In this document: positions 1 to 6,640 of the stretch, piece by piece | Layout: each line of letters begins with the position of its first letter | Position numbering within the stretch: position 1 is the stretch's first letter | Source: an uncultured Micrococcales bacterium | GTDB taxonomy: Bacteria; Actinomycetota; Actinomycetes; S36-B12; GCA-2699445 | Reading direction: 5' to 3' | DNA length: 6,746 bases | NCBI GenBank assembly: GCA_903915555.1 | Contig: CAIWTL010000586.1 | Location: 1-6,746, forward strand | The notes under the pieces: generated by a model | Told to the model about the DNA's origin: nothing | Database searches by the model: none | What the model saw: only the letters and a program-made list of their open reading frames with translations | Program-made: the position numbers and the translations under genes

Positions 1-1648
1 CCAACAACTCGGAGATCGTCGCGTATTGCAGGAGTGGATCGGAACTGCGCGCGACCACGACGTCGATGATGCGCTGGAGGACATGCCTCACGGCCATGAA
101 GTAGTAGCGGTTCCACAGTCGGTAGTTGCCCAGGTCTCCGACCAGGCGGCCCACCCGAAGCGCCTCCCCGTCCACCGTGATCGGCGGCTGATCCGGCCGA
201 GGTGATGGGTCGAGCAGGACTCGGGCCCGGTAGTGCTCCCCGTCGTAAGCGGCACCCGACTCCACGGCCGCGATCCAGCCGAACTCAGCGGCAACGCGGT
301 CCAACTCACGACTGAGTGCCTCGTCGTCGAGTCCCCTGCGAACCATTCCACGAAGTCGCGCCAGTTCGCGGTCCTCTGCGTCGGTCGGCAGCGGGCGGCC
401 ACAACGGGTGGCAGCGACAATCACCGCCTCGGGGTCCTCCGCTCCGCGGGCATGCTCACGCAGCGCATGCTCGAGGGGCGCCACATGCTGCGGCTGAGTC
501 ACCACCATCGTGCTGAAGAGGTCCCTGAAGACGTCCTCTCCGGCGTGCAGTTCCTCAAAGAGGTCTTCTGTATCCCGGAGCGTCCACTCCATCGACCAGC
601 AGCGATCGAGCAGACGGCGCGCCCGTCGGAATGTGCGGTCGCATCGGGCGATGAACTGTGAGACGCGCTGCGGTTCCGCCCAGAAGGACGCGAAGTGGTG
701 TTCCGCCTGGCCTAGTTCTCCGACCTCGTGGTAGCCACTGGTCCGCATCTCGGCGTCGGTGATGGAGATGATGTCGCGGTACTCGAAACCCGTGAGCCCG
801 CGCAACGGGGAACCGAACACCCCGACCGAGGTCATCGTGTACCACGGCCGGGCGTTGCGTGACTCGTACTGCCGTCGGTACCACGGAGAGTCAACCGCCC
901 CCTCCCCTGCAAGCGCCGCGGACATGGATGCGATCGCCGTGATGGGCCGGCATTGCAGGATGTGCAGACCGTCGTCGGCGATGGCCCACTCAAGTTCACA
1001 GGGCACCCCGATCACCGAGTTGGCGAACTTCCCGATCCGCATCAACTCATCGATCTCGGAGTCACTCAGACATGCCCCCTGGGGCCCCAGGCGTCGGTTC
1101 TTGCGGCCCGTCGAACTCGCCACAACATACCGCGTCGGAGTGGTCCGTCCCCCGACGAGTTGGTCGCCCAACCCGGCCACCACTTCGATAACCGCCTCGT
1201 CAGCGCGCCCGGTGACGGGGTGCACTGTGAAGATGACCCCCGCGCGCGCCGCAATGATCATCCGTTGCACGATCACGGACGCCCCACGCCCCGCCCGGGC
1301 AACGCAGTCCTGCCATACGTCTTCCGCTACGCCTGGAACCTCCCGCGCTTCGACGTCCAGGAAGGTCCGATACCTCCCAGCCTGGGAGTTGACCGCCCCA
1401 TCCTCGTCCGAGGCACAGGAGCGGACTGCGAACGTCGCCGCATGAGAGCTGTCGAGGCGGTCGCATTCGGCCACGATGTCGGCGGCGAGCCGGTCGGACT
1501 CGACACCGACCAGGCGACGCAGATCTGCATCCGTGATGACGAAACCTGCCGGGACGGGCACCCCAAGTGCGTGGAGTTCGCCTAGTGTGGTTGCCTTGGC
1601 CCCCACGCCATCGCGATCTTGGCGCCCCAACTCCGAGATCTGCCGCAC
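1..1648 (-). CDS. PEP synthase/PPDK-type ATP-grasp phosphotransferase, 3' end outside window
   Basis: This open frame covers 549 codons from the start and runs off the left edge without a stop. Residues 1-240 look like the PEP/pyruvate-binding ATP-grasp domain of PEP synthase, PPDK and rifampicin phosphotransferase. Visible motifs are GAKATTLGEL (16-25, with Lys18 the expected nucleotide-binding residue), VPAGFVIT (32-39), AVRSCAS (74-80, Arg76), VQRMI (127-131), GVIFTVHPVTGR (137-148) and LQCRPIT (231-237). In this family ATP phosphorylates a mobile C-terminal His domain, which passes the phosphate to an acceptor; that domain would lie outside the window. Residues 240-549 do not resemble anything I recognise and may be the acceptor-binding part. 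The segment between Lys18 and Arg76 is shorter than in classical PEP synthase, and the usual acidic residue in FTxDP is His143. I chose GTG at 1648 because an in-frame TAG lies just upstream and TCCTAGGA places AGGA 7 nt away; TTG at 1651 is the alternative. The real substrate is not known: PEP synthase proper, a drug phosphotransferase or a glutamine kinase are all possible. Confidence 0.85.
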   Translation of the reverse strand, partial: MRQISELGRQDRDGVGAKATTLGELHALGVPVPAGFVITDADLRRLVGVESDRLAADIVAECDRLDSSHAATFAVRSCASDEDGAVNSQAGRYRTFLDVEAREVPGVAEDVWQDCVARAGRGASVIVQRMIIAARAGVIFTVHPVTGRADEAVIEVVAGLGDQLVGGRTTPTRYVVASSTGRKNRRLGPQGACLSDSEIDELMRIGKFANSVIGVPCELEWAIADDGLHILQCRPITAIASMSAALAGEGAVDSPWYRRQYESRNARPWYTMTSVGVFGSPLRGLTGFEYRDIISITDAEMRTSGYHEVGELGQAEHHFASFWAEPQRVSQFIARCDRTFRRARRLLDRCWSMEWTLRDTEDLFEELHAGEDVFRDLFSTMVVTQPQHVAPLEHALREHARGAEDPEAVIVAATRCGRPLPTDAEDRELARLRGMVRRGLDDEALSRELDRVAAEFGWIAAVESGAAYDGEHYRARVLLDPSPRPDQPPITVDGEALRVGRLVGDLGNYRLWNRYYFMAVRHVLQRIIDVVVARSSDPLLQYATISELL

Positions 1649-1655
1649 CAAGACA

Positions 1656-1664
1656 TCCTAGGAG
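1656..1664. promoter_or_regulatory. Shared bidirectional Shine-Dalgarno palindrome between two divergent genes
   Basis: The perfect 8-bp palindrome TCCTAGGA (1656-1663) reads AGGA on both strands. On the minus strand it stands 7 nt before GTG 1648. On the plus strand, extended to AGGAG (1660-1664), it stands 5 nt before GTG 1670. Only 21 bp separate the two start codons, so there is no space here for two promoters; each promoter must lie inside the opposing coding region. I could not pick out convincing -35/-10 boxes for either. Confidence 0.7.
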
Positions 1665-1669
1665 AATCA

Positions 1670-3460
1670 GTGTGTGGAATCTTCGGGGCTGTGGGTCCCG
1701 GTCTGCGCCGAACCGACGTCGCCGCCGCAATCGCCGCCCTGCGACACCGCGGTCCCGACGGCTGGGGGGTCTGGACGGGAGACGTCGGATCCACCGATGT
1801 TGTCACTGCATGGCCGCCCGACCCGGATCGCCCGTGGCCGTGTGATGCTGCTGACCTGTGGAACGTGGACCCAGCCCGGCGCGTGCTCCTGGCCAATACC
1901 CGGCTGGGCCTCTGCGGCCACGGGCCGGCGTCTCGGCAACCGATGACATCTGCCCGCGACGCCGTCATCACCTTCAACGGCGAGGCGTACAACCACGTGC
2001 TCCTTCGCAACCGCCTCGAGCGCGAGGGCAGGCGGTTCAGGTCGGGCTCAGACACGGAAGTGCTCCTGGCCGGCTATATGGAGTGGGGGCCGGCAGTCGT
2101 CCGCGCACTGGAGGGCCCCTTCTCCTTCGCCATCTGGGATATCCGAGCGGGACGACTGTTCGGTGCTCGAGATCGGTTCGGGGAGAAACCGCTCTACTTC
2201 ACCCACGAGCCGACCGACGGTCGCTTCGCCTTCTCCTCATCCCCTCGCGCGCTGTTCGTGTCCGGGCTCGCCCGCGGTTCGGTCCGCGACGACATCGCCG
2301 GCGCGTACCTTTTCGACCGCCTTCCCCCGCCGCCGGGCACCACGTTCTTCGACGACGTCAAGCAGATTCCGCCGGGATGCACCTTCGACTTCGATCCCAA
2401 CTCTGGCCACCTCGAGGTCACACCCTTCATCACCGTCGAATCAGACCCGTCGGCGGGCATGTCAGCCGACATCGCGGTTCTGCGCGCTGCCCTGACCGCG
2501 AGTCTGCACGCCCGGCGCCACGCGAACTCTCCGGTGGCCCTATGCCTCAGTGGGGGCATCGACTCCGCCAATCTCGCCGCTGCCGCCAGGTCATCCATCA
2601 CCTGCTACTCAGCCACTGGGGAATGGGGGGATCTCCCGCAGACCGGCCCGATGCCCGACGAGCGCCCAGCAGTGACCGAGGTGGCGGACGCGGTTCCTCA
2701 GGCCCATGTCGAGTTCCTCCCCCTCGCCCATGAGTTCACATTCCCGAACTTCCGACGATTCCTCGACGATCACGACGAGCCCCCGCTGAACAGCGGGGCG
2801 TTCGTGCAGTGGCTTCTCATGCGGCAGGTCGCCCGCGCAGGCACGAGGGCTGTCGTCACCGGCCAGGGGGCCGACGAACTGTTCTGGGGGTATCCGTGGC
2901 ACATCCCGTCCTACAGTCGGGACCGACACTGGGACCGGGTCTGGCGGGAGGACTTCGGTGCACGTGTCCCCACCGACTCTGCGTCTGTTGACCAACTGGA
3001 GGTCAATGCACTGCGTAGACAGGAGCTGTTCATGACCCGGCTTCCCCAGCACCTACGCGACGACGACACGAACTCGATGGCTCATGGGATCGAGACCCGA
3101 ACCCCATATCTGGACAGCGCGGTCGTGGACTTCGCAATGGCCCTTCCTGCCGACGAGTGTTTTCGGGACCGGACGACGAAGTATCCCGTGCGAGCAGTAT
3201 TCGCCGAGGTGCTGCCGCGGCGGGTCGTCTGGGGGAAGGTCAAGCGGGGTCTGTACGCCGATTGCACCACCCTGTGGCCGGGGCAGATGCTCGCAGCAGC
3301 CCAGCACTCGCTGCAGACCTCGCCCGTGATCGCCAGGATCGGCGACACCCGAGTCCTCGAGGAGTCGCTTCGACGGCAGGAGCTGAGTCGTGCCTCGATG
3401 TGGCGGATCGTCGCCCTTGCGCACACTGAAAGAGCGGCAGCTGCGTGGGGGAACGCGTGA
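1670..3460 (+). CDS. Asparagine-synthetase-like glutamine amidotransferase (AsnB family)
   Basis: The 596-residue cytosolic protein joins a class II glutaminase to an ATP-pyrophosphatase synthetase domain. In the family, ammonia from glutamine is channelled to a carboxylate activated as its AMP ester, giving an amide (asparagine from aspartate in AsnB). The start is fixed by chemistry: GTG 1670 gives MCGIFG, leaving Cys2 as the N-terminal nucleophile, with AGGAG 5 nt upstream. Further glutaminase motifs are RHRGPDGWG (25-33), Arg78, NGEAYNH (103-109), SDTE (127-130) and ARDRFGEKPLYF. The synthetase part has the PP-loop SGGIDS (294-299), GQGADELFWGY (398-408), GIETRTPYLD (473-482) and a C-terminal KVKRG lysine motif. 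Two oddities are an insert of about 32 residues (roughly 40-71, rich in Trp, Pro and Asp) compared with E. coli AsnB, and Gln399 where E. coli AsnB has Glu348. The next gene overlaps by 4 nt. It could make asparagine, but the divergent ATP-grasp gene and coupled phosphatase favour a dedicated amide-forming role in a specialised pathway. Confidence 0.9.
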   Translation: MCGIFGAVGPGLRRTDVAAAIAALRHRGPDGWGVWTGDVGSTDVVTAWPPDPDRPWPCDAADLWNVDPARRVLLANTRLGLCGHGPASRQPMTSARDAVITFNGEAYNHVLLRNRLEREGRRFRSGSDTEVLLAGYMEWGPAVVRALEGPFSFAIWDIRAGRLFGARDRFGEKPLYFTHEPTDGRFAFSSSPRALFVSGLARGSVRDDIAGAYLFDRLPPPPGTTFFDDVKQIPPGCTFDFDPNSGHLEVTPFITVESDPSAGMSADIAVLRAALTASLHARRHANSPVALCLSGGIDSANLAAAARSSITCYSATGEWGDLPQTGPMPDERPAVTEVADAVPQAHVEFLPLAHEFTFPNFRRFLDDHDEPPLNSGAFVQWLLMRQVARAGTRAVVTGQGADELFWGYPWHIPSYSRDRHWDRVWREDFGARVPTDSASVDQLEVNALRRQELFMTRLPQHLRDDDTNSMAHGIETRTPYLDSAVVDFAMALPADECFRDRTTKYPVRAVFAEVLPRRVVWGKVKRGLYADCTTLWPGQMLAAAQHSLQTSPVIARIGDTRVLEESLRRQELSRASMWRIVALAHTERAAAAWGNA

Positions 3461-4152
3461 CGCAGGTCAGGGGCACAAGAGACGCGTCCTCTCGTCGGAG
3501 GGGAGTGGTGCTCGACTTCGATGGCGTCGTCGCCCAATCGACCAACATCAAGTACGCCCTTCTCCTCGATGCGGCACGCCATGTCGGTATGACGGACCTG
3601 GATGCACTCGTCACGGCCCTGGACTCCGAACTCAACGGTGCCGATCGAGCCCGGGTCGGGCGGTGGGTCGCCGAGTACCTCCACAGTGCCGCGGTCGCCG
3701 AGTCTTTCGTCGATCACTTCACCCGGGAGTTCGCCGCCCGATCCCAGGCCATCGATCCGATCACCGGCTTCTCGGAGTTCGTGGACAGCATGCGCCGCAA
3801 CGAGATCCGGGTGTGTATCGTCTCGCTGGCCCCGACGCACGAGATCAGGACGTGGCTCAGCAAAGTGGTGGAGCCAGACGCCTTCGTGGGGATCTTCGGG
3901 ATCGAACAGGGCCCCAAACCGCAGACCACTCGACTGGCTCTCGCCCGGATCGGCACCGTCGATTCGCCGGTGATCTGCATCGGCGACACCCCCGCCGACC
4001 TGGCGGCCGCCACCGGTGCGGGCTGTCGCTTCATCCGGATGCGCAGCCCCGTGGGGGACCGATGCGACTGGACCGGAAAATGCGTCCCCACAGCGACCTC
4101 CTTCACGCATCTGTGCACGGAGTTCGGTCCCGAGTTCGGCTCCCTACGGTGA
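3457..4152 (+). CDS. HAD-superfamily hydrolase (phosphatase-like)
   Basis: The 231-residue protein has all four HAD motifs: LDFDGVV (19-25, nucleophile Asp20 and acid/base Asp22), Ser123 in VCIVSLAP (119-126), Lys154 in GPKP (152-155) and GDTPAD (176-181). A helical-looking segment sits between motifs I and II, as in phosphoglycolate phosphatase or beta-phosphoglucomutase relatives with a C1-type cap. These enzymes act through a phospho-aspartate and usually remove phosphate from a small molecule; the substrate here cannot be read. GTG 3457 overlaps the stop of the upstream gene as GTGA, with GGGGG 5 nt before it, which signals translational coupling. An in-frame GTG at 3445 would add four residues and lacks as good a ribosome site. 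The coupling to the amidotransferase implies the same pathway, perhaps dephosphorylating an intermediate made by the divergent ATP-grasp enzyme. No cytoplasmic export signal or membrane segment is seen. Confidence 0.87.
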   Translation: MTQVRGTRDASSRRRGVVLDFDGVVAQSTNIKYALLLDAARHVGMTDLDALVTALDSELNGADRARVGRWVAEYLHSAAVAESFVDHFTREFAARSQAIDPITGFSEFVDSMRRNEIRVCIVSLAPTHEIRTWLSKVVEPDAFVGIFGIEQGPKPQTTRLALARIGTVDSPVICIGDTPADLAAATGAGCRFIRMRSPVGDRCDWTGKCVPTATSFTHLCTEFGPEFGSLR

Positions 4153-4155
4153 CGG

Positions 4156-4272
4156 ACCCTCGCCTTGCACATGCACCGGCATCGGCCTGACACCGGAGTG
4201 CGCGGAGCCTGTCGAGTGCTGCGAGCGGGTGGCCGGTTCGTTGTCCATGACGTCCTGCAGGGCGACGGCTGA
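4156..4272 (+). pseudogene. Remnant of a SAM-dependent methyltransferase
   Basis: About 38 codons ending at TGA 4270-4272 read ALHMHRHRPD, then CRVLRAGGRFVVHDVLQGDG. The second part closely matches the conserved RVLRPGGRxxxxD segment after motif III of class I (UbiE/type 11) methyltransferases, with Ala in place of Pro. The first part resembles the strand before it, but the helix between them is about two residues shorter than usual. The glycine-rich SAM-binding motif and everything N-terminal to it are missing, because the HAD gene ends directly upstream in the same frame. No catalytic protein can come from this piece. I read it as the scar of a deleted gene. A chance open frame is possible, since the match rests on one short motif. 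Confidence 0.45.
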
Positions 4273-4337
4273 ACGGTGAAGGATCTGGGCATGGTCCGGC
4301 GGCCCGGGACGGTTCGGACGGGCGTGGCCGGCTGATG

Positions 4338-4988
4338 TCAACTGTTCACACGGATCTTGAAACGCTTCGAGTCGCCGTGCCCTTCGTAGTGACGGATCAC
4401 TGTGAACGAGTGGTTGTACTGGGTGAAAGTCTTGCTGTCGCCCACGCTGAACCCCTCCCCCCCGCGCGTGACGGCGCCGACGCCGACGTGGGGTCGACCC
4501 ACCGCCGGGTTCTTCCCCCACACATTGACATGCATACCTTTGGGGTAGATCACGTTCGCTTTGAGGTCGTACAACTCCGTCGCCTTTCCCGACCCCATCA
4601 GCGCATCACCGGGCCGGACCTACTCGTCCCGCAGTCCCTTTCCGTGGTTGCCGCAGATCCGCACGCGAAGCGTCTTGTCGGTGTTGTTCCTGATTTCCAT
4701 GACGACCGGGCCACGCCAGAATGACGGCGAGGCCTTGGGTACGGCGCACAGGCCATTGGAGGTGCTGGCGCGAGCGGCGGCCGGCGCCGGGAGCGCCGCC
4801 AGAGCCGGGGCCGCCGTCAGGAGCGCAGCCCCGGCGATGACACCGGCAGCGATCCGACGAGGGTGTGACGTGGGTGTCGCTGCCCACGCACGTGAGACCG
4901 ACTTCCCACAGACCGGAACGTAGCGTTCAATGCAGGTGCCGATGCCAGGCCACCGGCGCGGCCCTTCATACAGGAAGAGGAACGTCAC
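4338..4988 (-). pseudogene. Small secreted protein gene broken by an in-frame amber stop
   Basis: One minus-strand frame spans 217 codons with a TAG at 4620-4622 inside it and ends at TGA 4338-4340. Both sides look coding. Before the TAG come a twin-Arg-led signal peptide (RRIAAGVIAGAALL, then AAPALA), a mature part with two Cys (in GLCAVP and RICGNHG) and a strand-like stretch VVMEIRNNTDKTLRV. After it come VRPGDALMGSGKATELYDL, GMHVNVWGKN and a C-terminal HSFTVIRHYEGHG. The alternating pattern suggests a small beta-sandwich domain. The product would stop halfway through it. The start is also doubtful: the only ordinary in-frame start before the signal peptide is GTG 4988, which adds about 42 non-signal residues, has no Shine-Dalgarno sequence and abuts the opposite gene's ATG. 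I do not recognise the family. A sequencing error at the TAG, or true readthrough, are alternatives to decay. Confidence 0.6.
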
Positions 4989-6323
4989 ATGACATCGAAT
5001 CGCGCGCGCCTACTGGCGCTGCCGGCGGCCCTCGCCTTCGCGCTGTCTTCCGTCTGCGCAGCCACGGTGCCGGCTTCCGCCGAGGACACTCCGGGCGCAG
5101 CCAACCCCGCGTACACGTCGCTGATGCAGGACGTCCTCATCAACGCGGACTACTGGGGCAAGAAACCGAAGATGCTCGCTGCCGGACTGGGCTTCACCAA
5201 CATCCTCGGAGTGACCGATGCCGACGACACGGACATCGCCGTGGCTCAAGCGGCGGTCCAAGCGGTGTCAGGGGCATGGAATGTGGGTCTGACCTGTGAG
5301 TCGACCGCGACCCCGCCTCAGCGGGCCTACACCTCGGCCCAGAGCCCCAATCAGATCTACAACGCCTACGACTATGCAGTGAACGAGGGCTCGGGCCTGC
5401 CGGTCGAGTTCTCCTGGCCGGTGTTGCCCAGCACCGTGGACGCGACGGACTTCCGGGTGACGCTCAGCGATGGCACGGTCGTCATCCCCGAAGGAGCGTC
5501 GATCACCCCGAACTTCGAGTTCAACGAACGCTCGACGGTCGTGCTCGTCGGCCCCTTCGGCACCCCATTCCCTGCCGACCAGGGCGGCGTCTATGTCACC
5601 GAAGTGCAGGTCGTCAAGGATTCGACGCCCATGAAGCTGATCGGCCCGAAGGCGAAGAAGGTCAGCGCAGTGGGTATGAGTGCGACGAAGACGACGTCGC
5701 CGTATGACCTCCCCTCGAGCGACCCCACGGACTGGGCGGGCCCGAAGCTGACCGGAGGCAAGATCTCGAAGATGTCCACCGCCGGCGAAAGAGCCCCGAT
5801 CCTTTTCGGCGGCAACCTCTACAACGACGGTGTCGACCTGTACGGCAAGGCAGCGAAGTTCCGTATCCGCGTGCTGACCACGGGCGGGTTCTCACCGGAC
5901 GGAATCCGCGGAATCTACCCGACCGACTATCGCAACTTCTTCCAGGTGGTGGCCCGCTCGCGCAAGGGCGAGGTCGTGCGACTGGTGGAGCCGGGCAGGA
6001 CCTACCGCATAGACGGTCACCCCCTGCGAGTGCTGGGCCTGGCCGATGTCGGCATGAAACAGGATTCGTACGACTACTGCTACACGGACGATCACGACAA
6101 CCAGTTCGACATCGTGCTGGGCGGCTCCATCAAGGCCGCCCAGCGGGTGCGTGCAGTCAGGATCCCCGCCACCGGCCACGGTTACCAGTCGCTCTACAAC
6201 CCCGGCGGCCCGGGAACCACTCCTGTCGCGGGGGTCTACTACACCAGCCCTGGACCGCGCTACAGGCAGACGATCGTCAACGCGTTACACGATCCGATGA
6301 CGGTCACGTACGTGAAGCGGTGA
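4989..6323 (+). CDS. Secreted protein of unknown function, 444 residues
   Basis: ATG 4989 has GAGGA (4977-4981) 7 nt upstream. The N-terminus is a signal peptide: RAR near the start, a hydrophobic core at 8-27, and cleavage expected after ASA (29-31) before EDTPGA. No transmembrane helix, lipobox or LPxTG sorting signal follows, so the protein is probably released from the cell. The mature chain has two cysteines, Cys103 and Cys364, which could form a disulfide. Notable segments are PVEFSWPVLPSTVD, the acidic run TDDHDNQFD (366-374), which might bind a metal, and a glycine/proline-rich end YNPGGPGTTP. Many short beta-type stretches suggest an all-beta fold. I know no characterised member. From memory the PVEFSWPVLP region resembles uncharacterised secreted proteins of filamentous fungi, but I cannot verify this. 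It lies alone on its strand, separated by decayed sequence from the enzyme locus, so no functional link to that locus is implied. Confidence 0.85.
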   Translation: MTSNRARLLALPAALAFALSSVCAATVPASAEDTPGAANPAYTSLMQDVLINADYWGKKPKMLAAGLGFTNILGVTDADDTDIAVAQAAVQAVSGAWNVGLTCESTATPPQRAYTSAQSPNQIYNAYDYAVNEGSGLPVEFSWPVLPSTVDATDFRVTLSDGTVVIPEGASITPNFEFNERSTVVLVGPFGTPFPADQGGVYVTEVQVVKDSTPMKLIGPKAKKVSAVGMSATKTTSPYDLPSSDPTDWAGPKLTGGKISKMSTAGERAPILFGGNLYNDGVDLYGKAAKFRIRVLTTGGFSPDGIRGIYPTDYRNFFQVVARSRKGEVVRLVEPGRTYRIDGHPLRVLGLADVGMKQDSYDYCYTDDHDNQFDIVLGGSIKAAQRVRAVRIPATGHGYQSLYNPGGPGTTPVAGVYYTSPGPRYRQTIVNALHDPMTVTYVKR

Positions 6324-6640
6324 CCGTCGAAAACCGCGGGGTGACGACAGCGCTCCCGGACATGGACAGGCCCCTCTGGTCAGATCCGGTCCCAGGTCGC
6401 GCCATGGCACCGGGACCCGCCAGACCCGAGCGTCGCCGTGAGTCGTTCGAGCGTGTCCGCCGGGTCGGCGGCGCGCACTGGCCGTGGATGCATTCTGGGG
6501 TGCGCCCAAGGCGCTGGAGATCGATCAGGCCCAGAAGCCGGACTCCCTGACGAATTCTTGACCAACGCCCACTCATGCCGATGCCACGGTTGAAGTTGGC
6601 TTATCCGCCAGCCTCTCCAGGCGATCCCCGAGGAGCGACC
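6324..6640. other. Gene-free stretch between two exported-protein genes
   Basis: These 317 bp hold no frame on either strand that has a ribosome site, a recognisable domain and sensible composition. The only structure I can support is the imperfect hairpin at 6375-6424. A 25-codon frame ending at TGA 6559-6561 has a protein-like look but no identity. The promoter of the next gene should lie in the last 100 bp; TTGACC at 6559-6564 resembles a -35 box, but no matching -10 box follows at the right distance. Confidence 0.6.
6375..6424 (+). terminator. Imperfect hairpin downstream of the secreted-protein gene
   Basis: Nested arms pair as TCTGG (6375-6379) with CCAGA (6420-6424), GGTCCC (6388-6393) with GGGACC (6412-6417), and GGT (6395-6397) with ACC (6409-6411) after one bulged A. 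The loop is 11 nt. It begins about 50 nt after the stop codon at 6323. There is no T-run after it, so it is not a classical intrinsic terminator; GC-rich actinomycetes often have hairpins without a U tail in this position. It may instead stabilise the 3' end of the mRNA. Confidence 0.3.

Noticed and set aside
1619..1669. An upstream TTG (1619) extends the amidotransferase by 17 residues.
   Set aside because: It would bury the nucleophile Cys2, which must be N-terminal after Met removal, and GTG 1670 has a well-placed AGGAG.
1582..2055. A minus-strand frame begins opposite the amidotransferase and passes over the divergent start region.
   Set aside because: Its composition is Arg/Ser/Pro-rich, as in antisense shadows of GC-rich genes, and it has no domain; both strands' real genes already explain the region.
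4294..4319. GTCCG/CGGAC inverted repeat around CCCGGG between the convergent genes, a possible terminator.
   Set aside because: It has only five paired bases, a 16-nt loop and no T-run.
4144..4521. A minus-strand frame with a protein-like end (ILHRSAVALQDVMDNEP).
   Set aside because: It lies antisense to the methyltransferase-like fragment and overlaps the secreted-protein pseudogene frame. It has no ribosome site and its N-terminal half is Arg/Gly-rich.
4916..4928. Inverted repeat GAACG-TAG-CGTTC about 60 bp before ATG 4989, a possible operator.
   Set aside because: Arms of five bases are expected by chance in a window this size, and no promoter boxes could be placed beside it.
6484..6561. 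Frame reading VDAFWGAPKALEIDQAQKPD before TGA, a possible gene remnant.
   Set aside because: It looks protein-like but matches no family I can name, has no start with a ribosome site and is too short to support.
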